From the NCBI GenBank assembly GCA_958428295.1, contig CAUAFL010000002.1, positions 54,012 through 118,011 on the forward strand: a stretch of DNA of 64,000 nt, given 5' to 3'. The notes below the pieces were generated by a model. It saw nothing but the letters and a program-made list of their open reading frames with translations. It was not told the DNA's origin and made no database searches. Shown here piece by piece: positions 42,967-52,023 of this stretch. Numbering within the stretch: position 1 is the stretch's first letter; each line of letters starts with the position of its first letter. This stretch comes from an uncultured Bacillota bacterium. GTDB lineage: Bacteria > Bacillota_I > Bacilli_A > RF39 > UBA660. Made by a program: the position numbers and the translations under genes.

Positions 42967-43000
42967 AAAAACTATTAGCGTTGGTTAATAGTTTTTGTTT
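42967..43000 (+). terminator. Terminator of the 247-residue protein gene
   Basis: AAAAACTATTA (42967-42977) and TAATAGTTTTT (42986-42996) form a perfect 11-bp stem ending in T. Confidence 0.85.
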
Positions 43001-43043
43001 GCAATTTTTTAAATTATTGACTACTATAAAAGAGGTGAGATCG

Positions 43044-44165
43044 ATGGAAGAACAAGCGACGGCAGTTTATTTACATATTCCTTTTTGTCAAAAGATATGT
43101 GCTTATTGCGATTTTTGCAAAGTATTTTATCAAGAGGATTTAGTAGATCAATATTTACAACAGTTAACGAAGGAAGTTAAAAGAGGCTATCAGCAGGAGA
43201 TGATTAAGACGCTTTATATTGGTGGGGGGACCCCTAGTTGTTTAACCGTTACACAATTGGAATATTTATTACAACTTTGTCAAAAATTTCATCTTTCCCA
43301 AGAATATGAGTTTACGGTGGAAGCTAATTTTGAGAGTTTAACGAAAGAAAAAATTCAGTTGCTCAAACAGTACGGCGTTAACCGAATCAGTTTGGGGTTA
43401 GAGACGGTTCAGCCCTCTTTAGAAAGAATTGTTGAACGGCACACACCGCATACAGTAGTGACTCAGGTAATGGCCTGGTTACAGGAAGTGGGTATTACAA
43501 ATATTAATATTGATTTAATGTATGCTCTTCCTACGGAAACTCTTTCTGATTTGATGGCTGATTGTCAATATGTTTTACAGTTACAACCAACGCATATTTC
43601 TACCTATTCTTTGATTTTAGAACCACATACCAAACTTTTTCTTTCGAAAGTTACTCCTATCGAAGAAGGGTTGGATGCAACAATGTATGCCTATTTGCAA
43701 ACGACTTTAAAAAAAGCAGGTTATCAGCAATATGAGGTTGCTAATTTTTCTAAAGCTTCTTATCAATCTCGTCATAACTTGGTTTATTGGAATAATGAAC
43801 CCTATTATGGATTTGGTCTTGGAGCTTCTTCTTATTTAAAAAAGTGTCGTAGAACGAATACGAGAAGTCTTACCCACTATCTTAAAGGACAGTTGCAACA
43901 GGAAGTGGAGTTAGTTACTTTAAAGGCACAAATAGAATATGAAATTATTTTAGGGTTTCGCAAGAGTGAAGGAATTTGTAAAGAAACTTTTTATAATAAA
44001 TTTGATAAATCAATAGGAGAGCTATTTGATTATCGCTTTTTAGTAACGAAAGGCATTTTGTTAGAGACATCTCACTTTTTAGCTGTCGCTCCTGCTTATT
44101 TTTATGTTTTAAATGAAGTGTTAGTGCAATTTTTAGAAACGAGAGTTGCAAACAAATGTTTTTAA
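43044..44165 (+). CDS. hemW: Radical SAM haem chaperone HemW
   Basis: The 373-residue protein is of the HemN-like radical SAM family. The cluster motif CQKICAYC gives Cys15, Cys19 and Cys22, and there is no fourth Cys directly after as in true HemN (which has CxxxCxxCxC). Further family segments are TLYIGGGTPSCL, NRISLGLETVQP and NINIDLMYALP, then YEVANFSK and HNLVYWNN. HemW proteins bind haem and may transfer it to respiratory enzymes; the old name is oxygen-independent coproporphyrinogen oxidase-like. The ATG at 43044 follows AGAGGTGAG; the frame extends further upstream through the terminator, so that extension is rejected. Confidence 0.9.
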   Translation: MEEQATAVYLHIPFCQKICAYCDFCKVFYQEDLVDQYLQQLTKEVKRGYQQEMIKTLYIGGGTPSCLTVTQLEYLLQLCQKFHLSQEYEFTVEANFESLTKEKIQLLKQYGVNRISLGLETVQPSLERIVERHTPHTVVTQVMAWLQEVGITNINIDLMYALPTETLSDLMADCQYVLQLQPTHISTYSLILEPHTKLFLSKVTPIEEGLDATMYAYLQTTLKKAGYQQYEVANFSKASYQSRHNLVYWNNEPYYGFGLGASSYLKKCRRTNTRSLTHYLKGQLQQEVELVTLKAQIEYEIILGFRKSEGICKETFYNKFDKSIGELFDYRFLVTKGILLETSHFLAVAPAYFYVLNEVLVQFLETRVANKCF

Positions 44166-44174
44166 TGGTATAAT
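44146..44174 (+). promoter_or_regulatory. Promoter of the HD/dTMP-kinase-like pair
   Basis: TTGCAA (44146-44151) and TATAAT (44169-44174) with a 17-base spacer, partly inside the 3' end of hemW. Confidence 0.8.
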
Positions 44175-44194
44175 ATGGAAAGAGGAATTAAATC

Positions 44195-44776
44195 ATGAAT
44201 AAAAAACAAATTTTTTTTACAGAAATAGATTATATTAAAGATAGACAATTACAAAAGAGTACGTGTTTATTAGTGGAGACTTTACCTGATTACTTTTTTA
44301 AAGAAGAAGCTAGCTCTACGGGAAAGTATCATCCTCAGTATGCCTTAGGAGAAGGTGGTTTATTGCGTCATACCAAGGCAGCTGTACGTATTGCGAAAGA
44401 GTTATTGAGTGATCCAGCGATTGGTAATAAATACACTTCTCATGAAAAAGATTTAATGCTGATGGCCCTTCTTTTCCATGATGGTTTTAAACGAGGAATG
44501 GTCGAAGAACGTTATACTCGTTTTGATCACCCTTTGTTGGCTGCTAATTATGTGTATGATCATCGGGAAGAATTACAACTTAAAGAGGAGGATGCTTTAT
44601 TTTTACAAAAAGTAATCGCTTGTCATATGGGCCCATGGACAAAGGATTATCAAGGAAATGAGGTCTTGCCGTCACCGAAGACGAAATGGGAGAACTTTGT
44701 TCATATGTGTGATTATTTGGCGAGTCGTAAATGTTTGTTGGTACCTTTTAATCAAGATAATAATATTGAGGTGTAG
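44195..44776 (+). CDS. HD-domain phosphohydrolase-like protein
   Basis: The 193-residue protein has an HD-type metal site: GEGGLLRHTKAAVRIAKELL, then LMALLFHDGFKRG with the His-Asp pair, a His in FDHPLLAANYVYDH, and CHMGPW followed by HMCDYLASR with the last Asp. Such proteins hydrolyse nucleotides or phosphate esters. It is followed after eight bases by a thymidylate-kinase-like gene behind one promoter, which suggests a joint role in deoxynucleotide metabolism; this is inference. Confidence 0.78.
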   Translation: MNKKQIFFTEIDYIKDRQLQKSTCLLVETLPDYFFKEEASSTGKYHPQYALGEGGLLRHTKAAVRIAKELLSDPAIGNKYTSHEKDLMLMALLFHDGFKRGMVEERYTRFDHPLLAANYVYDHREELQLKEEDALFLQKVIACHMGPWTKDYQGNEVLPSPKTKWENFVHMCDYLASRKCLLVPFNQDNNIEV

Positions 44777-44784
44777 ACAGTACT

Positions 44785-45453
44785 ATGGGAAAAATTGTTG
44801 TCATTGAAGGTTGTGAAGGTTCGGGAAAAGAAACACAGAGTAGTTTGTTAGTGAAAGCTTTGAGAGAAAAAAATATCAAAGCTGTGGAATTTTCTTTTCC
44901 TATGTATGATAGTCCCACCGGAGCAATTTTTAAAAATTGTGTTTTGGGAAAAGAAGGAGTTAGTTGGTTTAAAGAAGGGTATCAACAACTGGATCCTGAG
45001 GTCGTTTGCTTATATACGGCGGCAGATCGAAAATATCATAGTAAGAAAATTCAAGCATTTTTAGAAGAAGATTATGTGGTTGTTATCAATCGTTATACAA
45101 GTTCTAATATGGCACATCAAGGGAGTAAATATAAAACTGCCGAGGAACGTTTTTACATGTATCAGTGGATTGATAAACTGGAGTATTGGTTATTAAAATT
45201 ACCCCCTCCTGATTATACTATTTTGTTAAATTTACCTTATCAATACAGTAAGCAGTTAAAAGATAAACAAGTTTCTTTTTCGGTATCGAAGGAAGAAGAA
45301 GAAAAAGAAAATCAAGTACTGGCCTCTTACTTAGAATTATCTGAGTTATATCATTGGGATGTTATTGATTGTGTCAGAGAGGGAAAAGCAAAATCTATTA
45401 ACGAAGTACATGAAGAAATTAAAGCATTAATTCTTTCTAAAATAGAAGCATAA
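44785..45453 (+). CDS. Thymidylate-kinase-like P-loop kinase
   Basis: The 222-residue protein resembles dTMP kinase. It has P-loop IEGCEGSGKETQSSLL, then YDSPTGAIFKNCVLG and the segment VVVINRYTSSNMAHQGSK, where Asn stands in place of the Asp of the usual DR(Y/H) motif, and TILLNLP. The NRYT variant occurs in a Firmicutes subfamily annotated as dTMP kinase, so this may be a deoxynucleoside monophosphate kinase with altered preference. No separate tmk is in the window. It forms a two-gene operon with the HD protein. Confidence 0.8.
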   Translation: MGKIVVIEGCEGSGKETQSSLLVKALREKNIKAVEFSFPMYDSPTGAIFKNCVLGKEGVSWFKEGYQQLDPEVVCLYTAADRKYHSKKIQAFLEEDYVVVINRYTSSNMAHQGSKYKTAEERFYMYQWIDKLEYWLLKLPPPDYTILLNLPYQYSKQLKDKQVSFSVSKEEEEKENQVLASYLELSELYHWDVIDCVREGKAKSINEVHEEIKALILSKIEA

Positions 45454-45492
45454 ACAAAGTGATTTGGGAAACAATAACAATGGGTGAAGAGA

Positions 45493-46140
45493 ATGGATTT
45501 GTTAATTGTTCTTGTTAAAACTTTGTTTTTTTATTGGGCCATTGTGTTAGTGTATCGTTTTATGGGAAAACGAGAAGTCGGTGAGTTGAGCATTGTCGAT
45601 TTGATTGTCTCTATTTTAATTGCGGAACTAGCTGCTATGAGTATTGAAAATTATAAAGCCAGTATTTTTCTTAGCATCATTCCTATTGCTGTGTTAGTAA
45701 TTCTTCAGATATTGGTATCTAAAATTTCTTTGAAACATGAAAAGTTACGCACTTTTTTGGATGGGCAACCTTCAATGATTGTTAATAAAGGAAAGGTTAA
45801 TTTTAAAGAGATGATTAAACAGCGGTACAACTTGGAAGATTTGTTAACACAATTGCGAGCTCGTGAGGTGAAGAGTTTAGAGGAAGTAGACTATGCTATT
45901 TTGGAAACGAGTGGTAAATTATCGGTCTTTAAAAAGCAAGCAGGTAGTGGTGGTCCTTATCCTATTGCGCTTATTCTAGATGGTGAGATTCAGAAGGAGA
46001 CATTGAAACAGTTAAAGAAAACAGAAGGCTGGTTAAAAGAAATGCTAGCTTTAAAACAGGTGGTCTTAGAAGATGTTTTCTATGCTTTCTATCGTAATCA
46101 TCAATTGTTTATTATTAAAAATAGTGATTGTATTTCTTAA
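45493..46140 (+). CDS. DUF421 (YetF-type) membrane protein
   Basis: The 215-residue protein has three N-terminal membrane segments (LIVLVKTLFFYWAIVLVYRF, SIVDLIVSILIAELAAM, IFLSIIPIAVLVILQILVS), followed by a cytosolic DUF421 domain with the signatures MGKREVGELSIVDL, LDGQPSMIVNKGKVNFKEM and EVDYAILETSGKLSVF. Several paralogues exist in spore formers and their function is unsettled. The ATG at 45493 is preferred over a GTG three codons earlier that overlaps the ribosome site. Confidence 0.87.
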   Translation: MDLLIVLVKTLFFYWAIVLVYRFMGKREVGELSIVDLIVSILIAELAAMSIENYKASIFLSIIPIAVLVILQILVSKISLKHEKLRTFLDGQPSMIVNKGKVNFKEMIKQRYNLEDLLTQLRAREVKSLEEVDYAILETSGKLSVFKKQAGSGGPYPIALILDGEIQKETLKQLKKTEGWLKEMLALKQVVLEDVFYAFYRNHQLFIIKNSDCIS

Positions 46141-46145
46141 ACGAC

Positions 46146-46170
46146 AAAATAATCGCCTATTATTTTTTAC
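46146..46170 (+). terminator. Weak AT-rich terminator after the DUF421 gene
   Basis: AATAAT (46148-46153) and ATTATT (46159-46164) around CGCCT are followed by TTTT. The stem is short and AT-only. Confidence 0.4.
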
Positions 46171-46190
46171 ACTAAATAAAGGTGAATAAA

Positions 46191-47372
46191 ATGAAAAGGA
46201 ATGTATTGTTAGGATTTATTTTTGTCATCATTTTTCTGTTTGTTATCATTTTATTGTTACCAAATCCAAAGAAGGAACGGGTTGCGATGGAGGAAGAAAA
46301 ACGGGCTATTTTTATCTCATATATTGAATTAAGTAACTATTTAAGACAAGACTCCGCCGTAGGAAAAAATATCATTGATGATATGCTTGATACGATTTCC
46401 GATTTTGGTTTCACTATGGTGATTTTACAAGTTCGGAGTTTTTCGGATGCTATTTATCCTTCTAAGTTTTTTCCAAGTAGTAAAACGGTGGTGGCAAAGG
46501 AAGGGGATGCTTTACCCTTTGATTTACTGGCTTATTTCATTGAAGCGGCGCATAAAAGACAGCTAGAACTTCATGCTTGGATTAATCCATATCGTATTCG
46601 AAGTAGTGCAATGGAGGAAGTAACCTATCAAAATCCGGCCTTTCAGTGGCTTTCTACCAATAAGGTTAAAGAAATTGAAGGAAAAGGCTTGTTCTATAAC
46701 CCAGCAGAAGCGGAGGTTGAAACTTTAATTTTAGATGGTATTCAAGAAATTTTAGATAATTATGAAGTGGATGGTATTCATTTTGATGATTACTTTTATC
46801 CGGATGACACCATTGATTTTGAAAATTATCAGGAAGCTTTGCGTAAAGATGCTACTTTAACCTTGAGGGATTATCGTTTAGGGGTTACCACTTCTTTAAT
46901 CAAGAAAACTTATCGCCTGGTGAAAAAAAAGGATAAAACATTATTATTTGGAATTAGTCCAGAGGGAAATATAGAGAATAATTATCATAGTAATTATATT
47001 GATACTAAGTTATTTGCTACGCATGAGGGGTATGTCGATTATTTGATGCCTCAGATTTATTTTGGCTTTTTTAACGGAGTAAAACCGTATTACGATACTG
47101 TTAAAGAATGGAATGCGTTACTGCGTGCTTCTTCTGTTAAACTTCTTCCTGCGCTTGCTTTTTATAAGGCAGGAACCATCGATGATTATGCCAAAGAGGG
47201 AAAAGAGGAATGGCTTTTATATAATAATATTATTATGCGAGAAATTTTAGTGTCTCGCCCTTTGTCTAAGTACGGTGGTTTTGCTATTTTTCGTTATGAT
47301 TCTATCTTTGGTACAAAGTTAAATCAACAGGCTTTTTTGGAGAAAGAAAATTTGAAAAGTATTTTAAAATAA
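46191..47372 (+). CDS. Glycoside-hydrolase-like (GHL10/DUF187) exported protein
   Basis: The 393-residue protein has an N-terminal membrane anchor (VLLGFIFVIIFLFVIILLLP) and a TIM-barrel-like domain of the GHL10 family: AIFISYIELSNYL, FTMVILQVRSFSDAIYPS, LELHAWINPYRI, the acidic YEVDGIHFDDYFYP, GISPEGNIENN and YVDYLMPQIYFG. The paired Asp residues in HFDDYF are the likely active site. Related proteins are thought to act on cell-wall or other extracellular polysaccharide. The ATG follows AAAGGTG. A pseudopilin gene follows after 40 bases. Confidence 0.85.
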   Translation: MKRNVLLGFIFVIIFLFVIILLLPNPKKERVAMEEEKRAIFISYIELSNYLRQDSAVGKNIIDDMLDTISDFGFTMVILQVRSFSDAIYPSKFFPSSKTVVAKEGDALPFDLLAYFIEAAHKRQLELHAWINPYRIRSSAMEEVTYQNPAFQWLSTNKVKEIEGKGLFYNPAEAEVETLILDGIQEILDNYEVDGIHFDDYFYPDDTIDFENYQEALRKDATLTLRDYRLGVTTSLIKKTYRLVKKKDKTLLFGISPEGNIENNYHSNYIDTKLFATHEGYVDYLMPQIYFGFFNGVKPYYDTVKEWNALLRASSVKLLPALAFYKAGTIDDYAKEGKEEWLLYNNIIMREILVSRPLSKYGGFAIFRYDSIFGTKLNQQAFLEKENLKSILK

Positions 47373-47412
47373 GTGAAAAGTTGATATAATGAAATTAGGA
47401 TAGGTGAATAAG

Positions 47413-47925
47413 ATGAAAAATAAAGGCTTTACCCTCATCGAGTTATTAGCGACTATTGCTATTTTGGGGCTGATTATGACCATTGCCGTTCCCAATATTA
47501 TGAGTACCATTGATAAAAATAAGCGTAATACGTATGTAGAGGATGCGAAAAAGTTGTTGACTTTAGCAGAGTATAAATTGCGTAGTGACACCTCTATTAA
47601 TAAACCGGCTACTGCTAAGGCGATTGTGATTAAATTAGAGTCCCTTGATTTAACAGAATTTAATGAAGGCCCTGAAGGAGGCAGTTATGATACCCAAAAT
47701 TCTTATGCTGTCATTGCTAATACTGGTTCTAGTTATCGTTATTGTGCTACTTTGGTGGAACAGTATAAAGAAGGTAAACGAGGCGTGTCACTGTTAACAC
47801 GGGATGAGTTGAATAAGGAGTCTGCTAAGAATGAAGTTATTAAGGATACCGGCTTTACGACTCTACCTAATGTTGGGGGGACCATTGCCTGTGGTGGTAG
47901 CTATTCCGTTGTCAGTGTGTATTAA
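47413..47925 (+). CDS. Pseudopilin-like protein (type IV prepilin leader)
   Basis: The 170-residue protein starts MKNKG|FTLIELLATIAILG with the prepilin peptidase site, Glu at +5 and a hydrophobic helix carrying the usual Pro (TIAVPNIM). The mature domain has two Cys residues (YRYCATL and TIACGGS) that may form a disulphide. Processing would need a prepilin peptidase, and assembly a PilB/PilC-type system, neither in this window. A -10-like TATAAT lies at 47385-47390. A second pseudopilin gene follows about 90 bases downstream. Confidence 0.87.
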   Translation: MKNKGFTLIELLATIAILGLIMTIAVPNIMSTIDKNKRNTYVEDAKKLLTLAEYKLRSDTSINKPATAKAIVIKLESLDLTEFNEGPEGGSYDTQNSYAVIANTGSSYRYCATLVEQYKEGKRGVSLLTRDELNKESAKNEVIKDTGFTTLPNVGGTIACGGSYSVVSVY

Positions 47926-48018
47926 AGTTTGTCAAAAAATGTATAAAAAGACCACAATTAAATTGACAAATGGATTGGATATTGATATTCTGGTTATAGG
48001 AAGATATGGAGGGAAAAC

Positions 48019-48570
48019 ATGAGAAAAAAACTTGAAAACAGAAAAGGATTTACATTAATTGAATTATTGGCAGTTATTATTATCTTAGCGATTTTGATGA
48101 CTTTAGCGATTACTAGTATGTCTGGTTATATTAGAAAAGCAAAGAAAGATACATTTGTTACTACGGCTCAGCAGTATGCTAATTCCGTACGGTTAAGTGT
48201 TGTTAATGGTGAGTATGAGGCGCCGGCGCAAGGAAGCTGTATAGCGATTGGATTTGCCGGAGTAGAGTTAGAAAGTGGTAGCAATAAGAGCTCTTTTGAT
48301 AAAGAATTCGATTTGGCTAAGAGTTTTATGATTGTACATAATACTGGTACAGGAGATCAAGATAAATATGTTTACTATGTTCAAATGCTGGATAAAGGTG
48401 ACAATGGTTTTTCTTTAATAGAAGAAGGTACTTTAGGTAGTCAAAAAGGAAAAGCGGTTCGAGAAAAAGGGGTAAATTTAACGCCTGTTAGTCTTGCTAC
48501 GGTTGGTGCTAATCAGACACTTTCTGGTAGTACCACATGTAAATTACAAAGTATTAATGGCATGAGTTAA
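48019..48570 (+). CDS. Pseudopilin-like protein (type IV prepilin leader)
   Basis: The 183-residue protein starts MRKKLENRKG|FTLIELLAVIIILA, with Glu at +5 of the mature form. The mature domain carries two widely spaced Cys (AQGSCIAIG and STTCKLQS) and a strand-rich C-terminus. It is tandem with the preceding pseudopilin but not a close copy beyond the leader. GGAGGG lies before the ATG. A perfect hairpin terminator ends the pair before nfo. Confidence 0.87.
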   Translation: MRKKLENRKGFTLIELLAVIIILAILMTLAITSMSGYIRKAKKDTFVTTAQQYANSVRLSVVNGEYEAPAQGSCIAIGFAGVELESGSNKSSFDKEFDLAKSFMIVHNTGTGDQDKYVYYVQMLDKGDNGFSLIEEGTLGSQKGKAVREKGVNLTPVSLATVGANQTLSGSTTCKLQSINGMS

Positions 48571-48596
48571 AAAAACTATTATTAAGTGAATAAAGA

Positions 48597-48626
48597 ACTT
48601 TAAGGAAAACCTTAAAGCTCTTTTTG
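48597..48626 (+). terminator. Terminator of the pseudopilin pair
   Basis: CTTTAAGG and CCTTAAAG form a perfect stem around an A-rich loop, followed by CTCTTTTT, just before the nfo ribosome site. Confidence 0.8.
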
Positions 48627-48640
48627 AAAGAAGGAAAAAG

Positions 48641-49528
48641 ATGTTGATCATTGGTAGTCATGTAGGTTATAAAAAAGATACAGGATTAGTGGGAAGTGTT
48701 AAAGAAGCGCTTTCTTATGGAGCAAATACATTCATGTTTTATACAGGGGCACCGCAAAATGCAGTGCGTTTTCCAATTGATGAAACATTGGTAGAGGAAG
48801 CTTTTTCGTTGATGCGAGAACAGCATATGGAAAGTGATAAGGTGATTGTTCATGCTCCTTATATTATTAATTTGGCGAACGGTGAAGAAGAAAAGTTTCA
48901 ATTTTCTTGTCAGTTTTTAAAACAAGAGTTACAGCGCGTAAAGGCCTTGCGGATGAAATATTTAGTTTTACATCCCGGTAGTCATGTGGGCCAAGGAACC
49001 GCTGTTGGCATTCAACAGGTGATTGCCGGGTTAAACCAGGTTTTTGAAGATGATGATAGTGAGGTCATGATTTTGCTAGAGACGATGGCCGGGAAAGGAA
49101 GCGAAGTAGGCGGTACTTTTGAAGAACTGGCTCAAATTATCGCAGGAGTTGATCGCCAGGATCGTTTAGGTGTTTGTCTTGATACTTGTCATATTCATGA
49201 TGCGGGCTATAACTTACAAGCATTTGATCAAGTCTTAGAAGAGTTTGATGCGGTTGTTGGTTTATCGCGTTTAAAGTGTGTTCATATCAACGATAGTAAA
49301 AATCTTTTAGCCTCTCATAAGGATCGACATGAAAACTTTGGCTTTGGTCAGATTGGGTTTCCTACCTTGCTAACAATTATTTATCACGAAAAGTTAGCAA
49401 TGATTCCTAAAATTTTGGAAACACCTTATGTGGATAGGCTGTATCCTCCGTATCGATACGAAATTGAAATGATTCGAAAAAAACAATTCGATGAAGAATT
49501 GTTAGAAAAAATACGGAAAGGTAATTAA
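48641..49528 (+). CDS. nfo: Endonuclease IV
   Basis: The 295-residue AP endonuclease cuts 5' of abasic sites. The TIM barrel shows the metal ligands in IGSHVGYKKD, VHAPYIINLA, YLVLHPGSHVGQG, LLETMAGKGSEVG, VCLDTCHIHDAGY, VHINDSKN, KDRHENFGFGQIG and ILETPYVDR. The length is close to B. subtilis YqfS. In Bacillus the gene after nfo is a small DUF2624 gene; here a small gene also follows but on the opposite strand. Confidence 0.95.
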   Translation: MLIIGSHVGYKKDTGLVGSVKEALSYGANTFMFYTGAPQNAVRFPIDETLVEEAFSLMREQHMESDKVIVHAPYIINLANGEEEKFQFSCQFLKQELQRVKALRMKYLVLHPGSHVGQGTAVGIQQVIAGLNQVFEDDDSEVMILLETMAGKGSEVGGTFEELAQIIAGVDRQDRLGVCLDTCHIHDAGYNLQAFDQVLEEFDAVVGLSRLKCVHINDSKNLLASHKDRHENFGFGQIGFPTLLTIIYHEKLAMIPKILETPYVDRLYPPYRYEIEMIRKKQFDEELLEKIRKGN

Positions 49529-49535
49529 ATAGGAG

Positions 49536-49563
49536 AAAACCAGGCTTTATAGGTACTGGTTTT
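49536..49563. terminator. Bidirectional terminator after nfo
   Basis: AAAACCAG (49536-49543) pairs exactly with CTGGTTTT (49556-49563), giving T-rich 3' ends in both directions between the two convergent genes. Confidence 0.75.
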
Positions 49564-49798
49564 TCATTTCTATCATTAGTTGTGAGACACTATCAAAGAT
49601 TTCATTACGAACACTTCCCTTTAACATTAAGAGTTTATTGTCATTTCCTCGAACAATTTCTTCGTAGTTTTCTTTTAAAAAATTTGTGATGAGAATGGCC
49701 TCATCTTCGGTGGGATAAATGTTTTTATTTTGTAAAAATCCCATTGTTAAATGGTGGTTTAAATTTTTGATATTATTTCTGATAAAGCGTTCTATCAT
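49547..49798 (-). CDS. Small hypothetical protein, possibly DUF2624-like
   Basis: The 83-residue helical protein reads MIERFIRNNIKNLNHHLTMGFLQNKNIYPTEDEAILITNFLKENYEEIV. The order of a short helix, a segment like IxxTxxEAxxIxxFLKxN and a C-terminal amphipathic helix recalls DUF2624, encoded next to nfo in Bacillus; similarity by eye is weak. A clear AGAGGAG site supports translation. Function is unknown. Confidence 0.55.
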   Translation of the reverse strand: MIERFIRNNIKNLNHHLTMGFLQNKNIYPTEDEAILITNFLKENYEEIVRGNDNKLLMLKGSVRNEIFDSVSQLMIEMKNQYL

Positions 49799-49874
49799 AA
49801 AATTCTCCTCTCTAATAAAATATATGAAATAATATTAAAATTATGTGATAAACTAATAAAGAAGGAGGAGAAGA

Positions 49875-51965
49875 ATGACCAGAGTAAAAAATAAAACGAG
49901 GAAAAAACCTCTTAATAAAAAAGAAAAAAATTATGTGGTTGGCAGTGAAACATATCGTAAACGTTTTATTTGCGTAGGTGTTGTTGTTTTTCTTCTTTTC
50001 CTTACGATTTCTTTACGTCTTTATCAAGTAATGTTACGAGAACAGCATAAGTATGAAGAAGAGTTAAAAGCGTTAGCGACGACAGTGGTAGAAGGACCTA
50101 GTGCGCCAAGAGGGCGAATTCTAGATCGTAATGGTAAGGTGATTGTTGATAATAAAGCTATTAAGACTATTTATTATCAAAAAGAAAAAAAGATGACGAC
50201 GCAAGAAGAGATTTCTTTGGCTTATACGGTATCTAGTCATATTAGCCTTCCTTTTGATAAGTTGACAGAGCGGATGAAACGGGAGTTTTTTGTGGCTAAG
50301 AATGCCAAAGAGATGGAGCGGCGCATTACGCGGAAAGAATATGAAAAATTAGAGCAGCGTAAAATCACTAGTGAGGATATTCTGGCTTTGAAATTAGAAC
50401 GGGTCACTTTGGAGGAGTTAGAAAATTTTAGTCAAGAGGATCAAGCGGCTGCTTACTTATACTATTTGATGAATAAAGGTTATACCTATGATGAAAAAGT
50501 AATTAAGACAGGGGATGTCACTGAAGCGGAGTATGCTTATATTGCGGAGAATAATGCTGGTCTAAAAGGATTTAATACAAAACTTGATTGGGAGCGAACC
50601 TATCCTTATGGGGAAGTGTTTAAGACAATGTTGGGTAGTGTTTCTAGTAATGGACTTCCTAGTGAAGAGAAACAAGCATATTTAAAAAAAGGGTATTCTT
50701 TAAATGATCGGGTAGGGATTAGTTATTTAGAAAAACAATATGAAGAGTACTTAAAGGGGACGAAGGCGGTTTATAAAGTTTTAAATCGGCATGAATTGCA
50801 GTTAGTAGAAGAAGGAAAAAGAGGAAATGATCTTGTTCTTTCCATTGATATTGAATTACAAAAGCAATTAGAGGACATTTTGAATGAGGAGATTTTGAGT
50901 ACGAAAGGACAGCCTAATACGCAGTATTATAATCGTAGTTTTGCAATTGTACAGGATCCTTTTAGTGGTGAGATTTTGGCGATGGCTGGTCGGGAAGCTG
51001 TGAAAGATGGGATAAGTGGTTATAAAACGGTGGATTATACAGCAGGTATTTTAACGTCTCCTATGACTTCTGGCTCTGTTGTCAAAGGTGCTAGTATGTT
51101 AGTGGGGTATAATACTGGGGCTATTAAACCAGGAGATTATCAAGTTGATGAGTGTGTAAAGATTGCTAGTACTAAGCAAAAGTGTTCGTGGAAGACGTTA
51201 GGACGCATTAATGATATTGATGCCTTAGCACTTTCTAGTAATGTTTATCAGTTTAAAACGGCTATGAAAGTAGCCGGCAGTTCTTATAGCTATAATATGC
51301 CGTTTGTGATTCGCAATAATGCTTGGGAGATTTATCGTAATACGTTTCACCAATTTGGTTTGGGTGTTAAAACAGAGATTGATTTACCAGTCGAATCTCT
51401 TGGTTATCATGGAAAAAATGATACTCCGGGATTGCTATTGGATTTCGTAATGGGACAATATGAAACCTATACTCCTATTCAATTATCACAATATGTTAGT
51501 ACGATGGCGAATGGGGGAAACAGAATGCAACCTCATCTGTTGAAGGAGGTACATCAATCTACGGAAGGAGAGGCGCTAGGAGACCTTATGTATCAATTTG
51601 AACCTCGTATTCTAAATAAAGTAGATACTAAAGAAGAGTATCTTAAAAGAGTCCAAGAAGGTTTTCATGCCGTTACTACTTTTAGTTATGGACTAGGAAA
51701 GAATTATATAGATGCTGTTCACGATCCTTCGGGCAAAACCGGAACCTCACAAAGCTTTACAGATACTAATGGCGATGGAGTGATTGATACGGAAACAGTA
51801 TCTACGGCTTTTATTGGTTATGCACCAACTGCATCTCCTAAAATGTCACTTACAGTGACGAGTCCTGATTCATCCGTTGAAAATCCTAATAATAGTTATT
51901 CAACACTTGTCACGCGTAGAATTAGTAAGCGAGTGAGTGATGCCTATTTTAGTCTTTATCCATAG
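49875..51965 (+). CDS. Class B penicillin-binding protein (transpeptidase)
   Basis: The 696-residue protein has a basic N-terminus, one membrane helix (FICVGVVVFLLFLTISLRLY), a dimerisation domain with APRGRILDRNGKVI and a transpeptidase domain. The active-site motifs are SVVK (Ser near residue 401), SSN (about 453) and KTG in PSGKTGTSQS (about 620). It therefore belongs to the monofunctional cross-linking PBPs, of the PBP2A/PbpA kind. Which cell-wall process it serves (elongation or sporulation) cannot be told, as no SEDS partner is nearby. It stands alone with GAAGGAGGAG before the ATG. Confidence 0.92.
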   Translation: MTRVKNKTRKKPLNKKEKNYVVGSETYRKRFICVGVVVFLLFLTISLRLYQVMLREQHKYEEELKALATTVVEGPSAPRGRILDRNGKVIVDNKAIKTIYYQKEKKMTTQEEISLAYTVSSHISLPFDKLTERMKREFFVAKNAKEMERRITRKEYEKLEQRKITSEDILALKLERVTLEELENFSQEDQAAAYLYYLMNKGYTYDEKVIKTGDVTEAEYAYIAENNAGLKGFNTKLDWERTYPYGEVFKTMLGSVSSNGLPSEEKQAYLKKGYSLNDRVGISYLEKQYEEYLKGTKAVYKVLNRHELQLVEEGKRGNDLVLSIDIELQKQLEDILNEEILSTKGQPNTQYYNRSFAIVQDPFSGEILAMAGREAVKDGISGYKTVDYTAGILTSPMTSGSVVKGASMLVGYNTGAIKPGDYQVDECVKIASTKQKCSWKTLGRINDIDALALSSNVYQFKTAMKVAGSSYSYNMPFVIRNNAWEIYRNTFHQFGLGVKTEIDLPVESLGYHGKNDTPGLLLDFVMGQYETYTPIQLSQYVSTMANGGNRMQPHLLKEVHQSTEGEALGDLMYQFEPRILNKVDTKEEYLKRVQEGFHAVTTFSYGLGKNYIDAVHDPSGKTGTSQSFTDTNGDGVIDTETVSTAFIGYAPTASPKMSLTVTSPDSSVENPNNSYSTLVTRRISKRVSDAYFSLYP

Positions 51966-52023
51966 AAGTTTGGCCAAGTGGTTCTTGTTGAAGTTAGTTT
52001 TTTCTTTTATGATATAGGTGAAA

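Noticed and set aside
47831..48022. A 63-codon plus-strand frame between the two tandem pseudopilins
   Set aside because: It overlaps the end of the first pseudopilin in another frame, lacks a ribosome site and resembles nothing.
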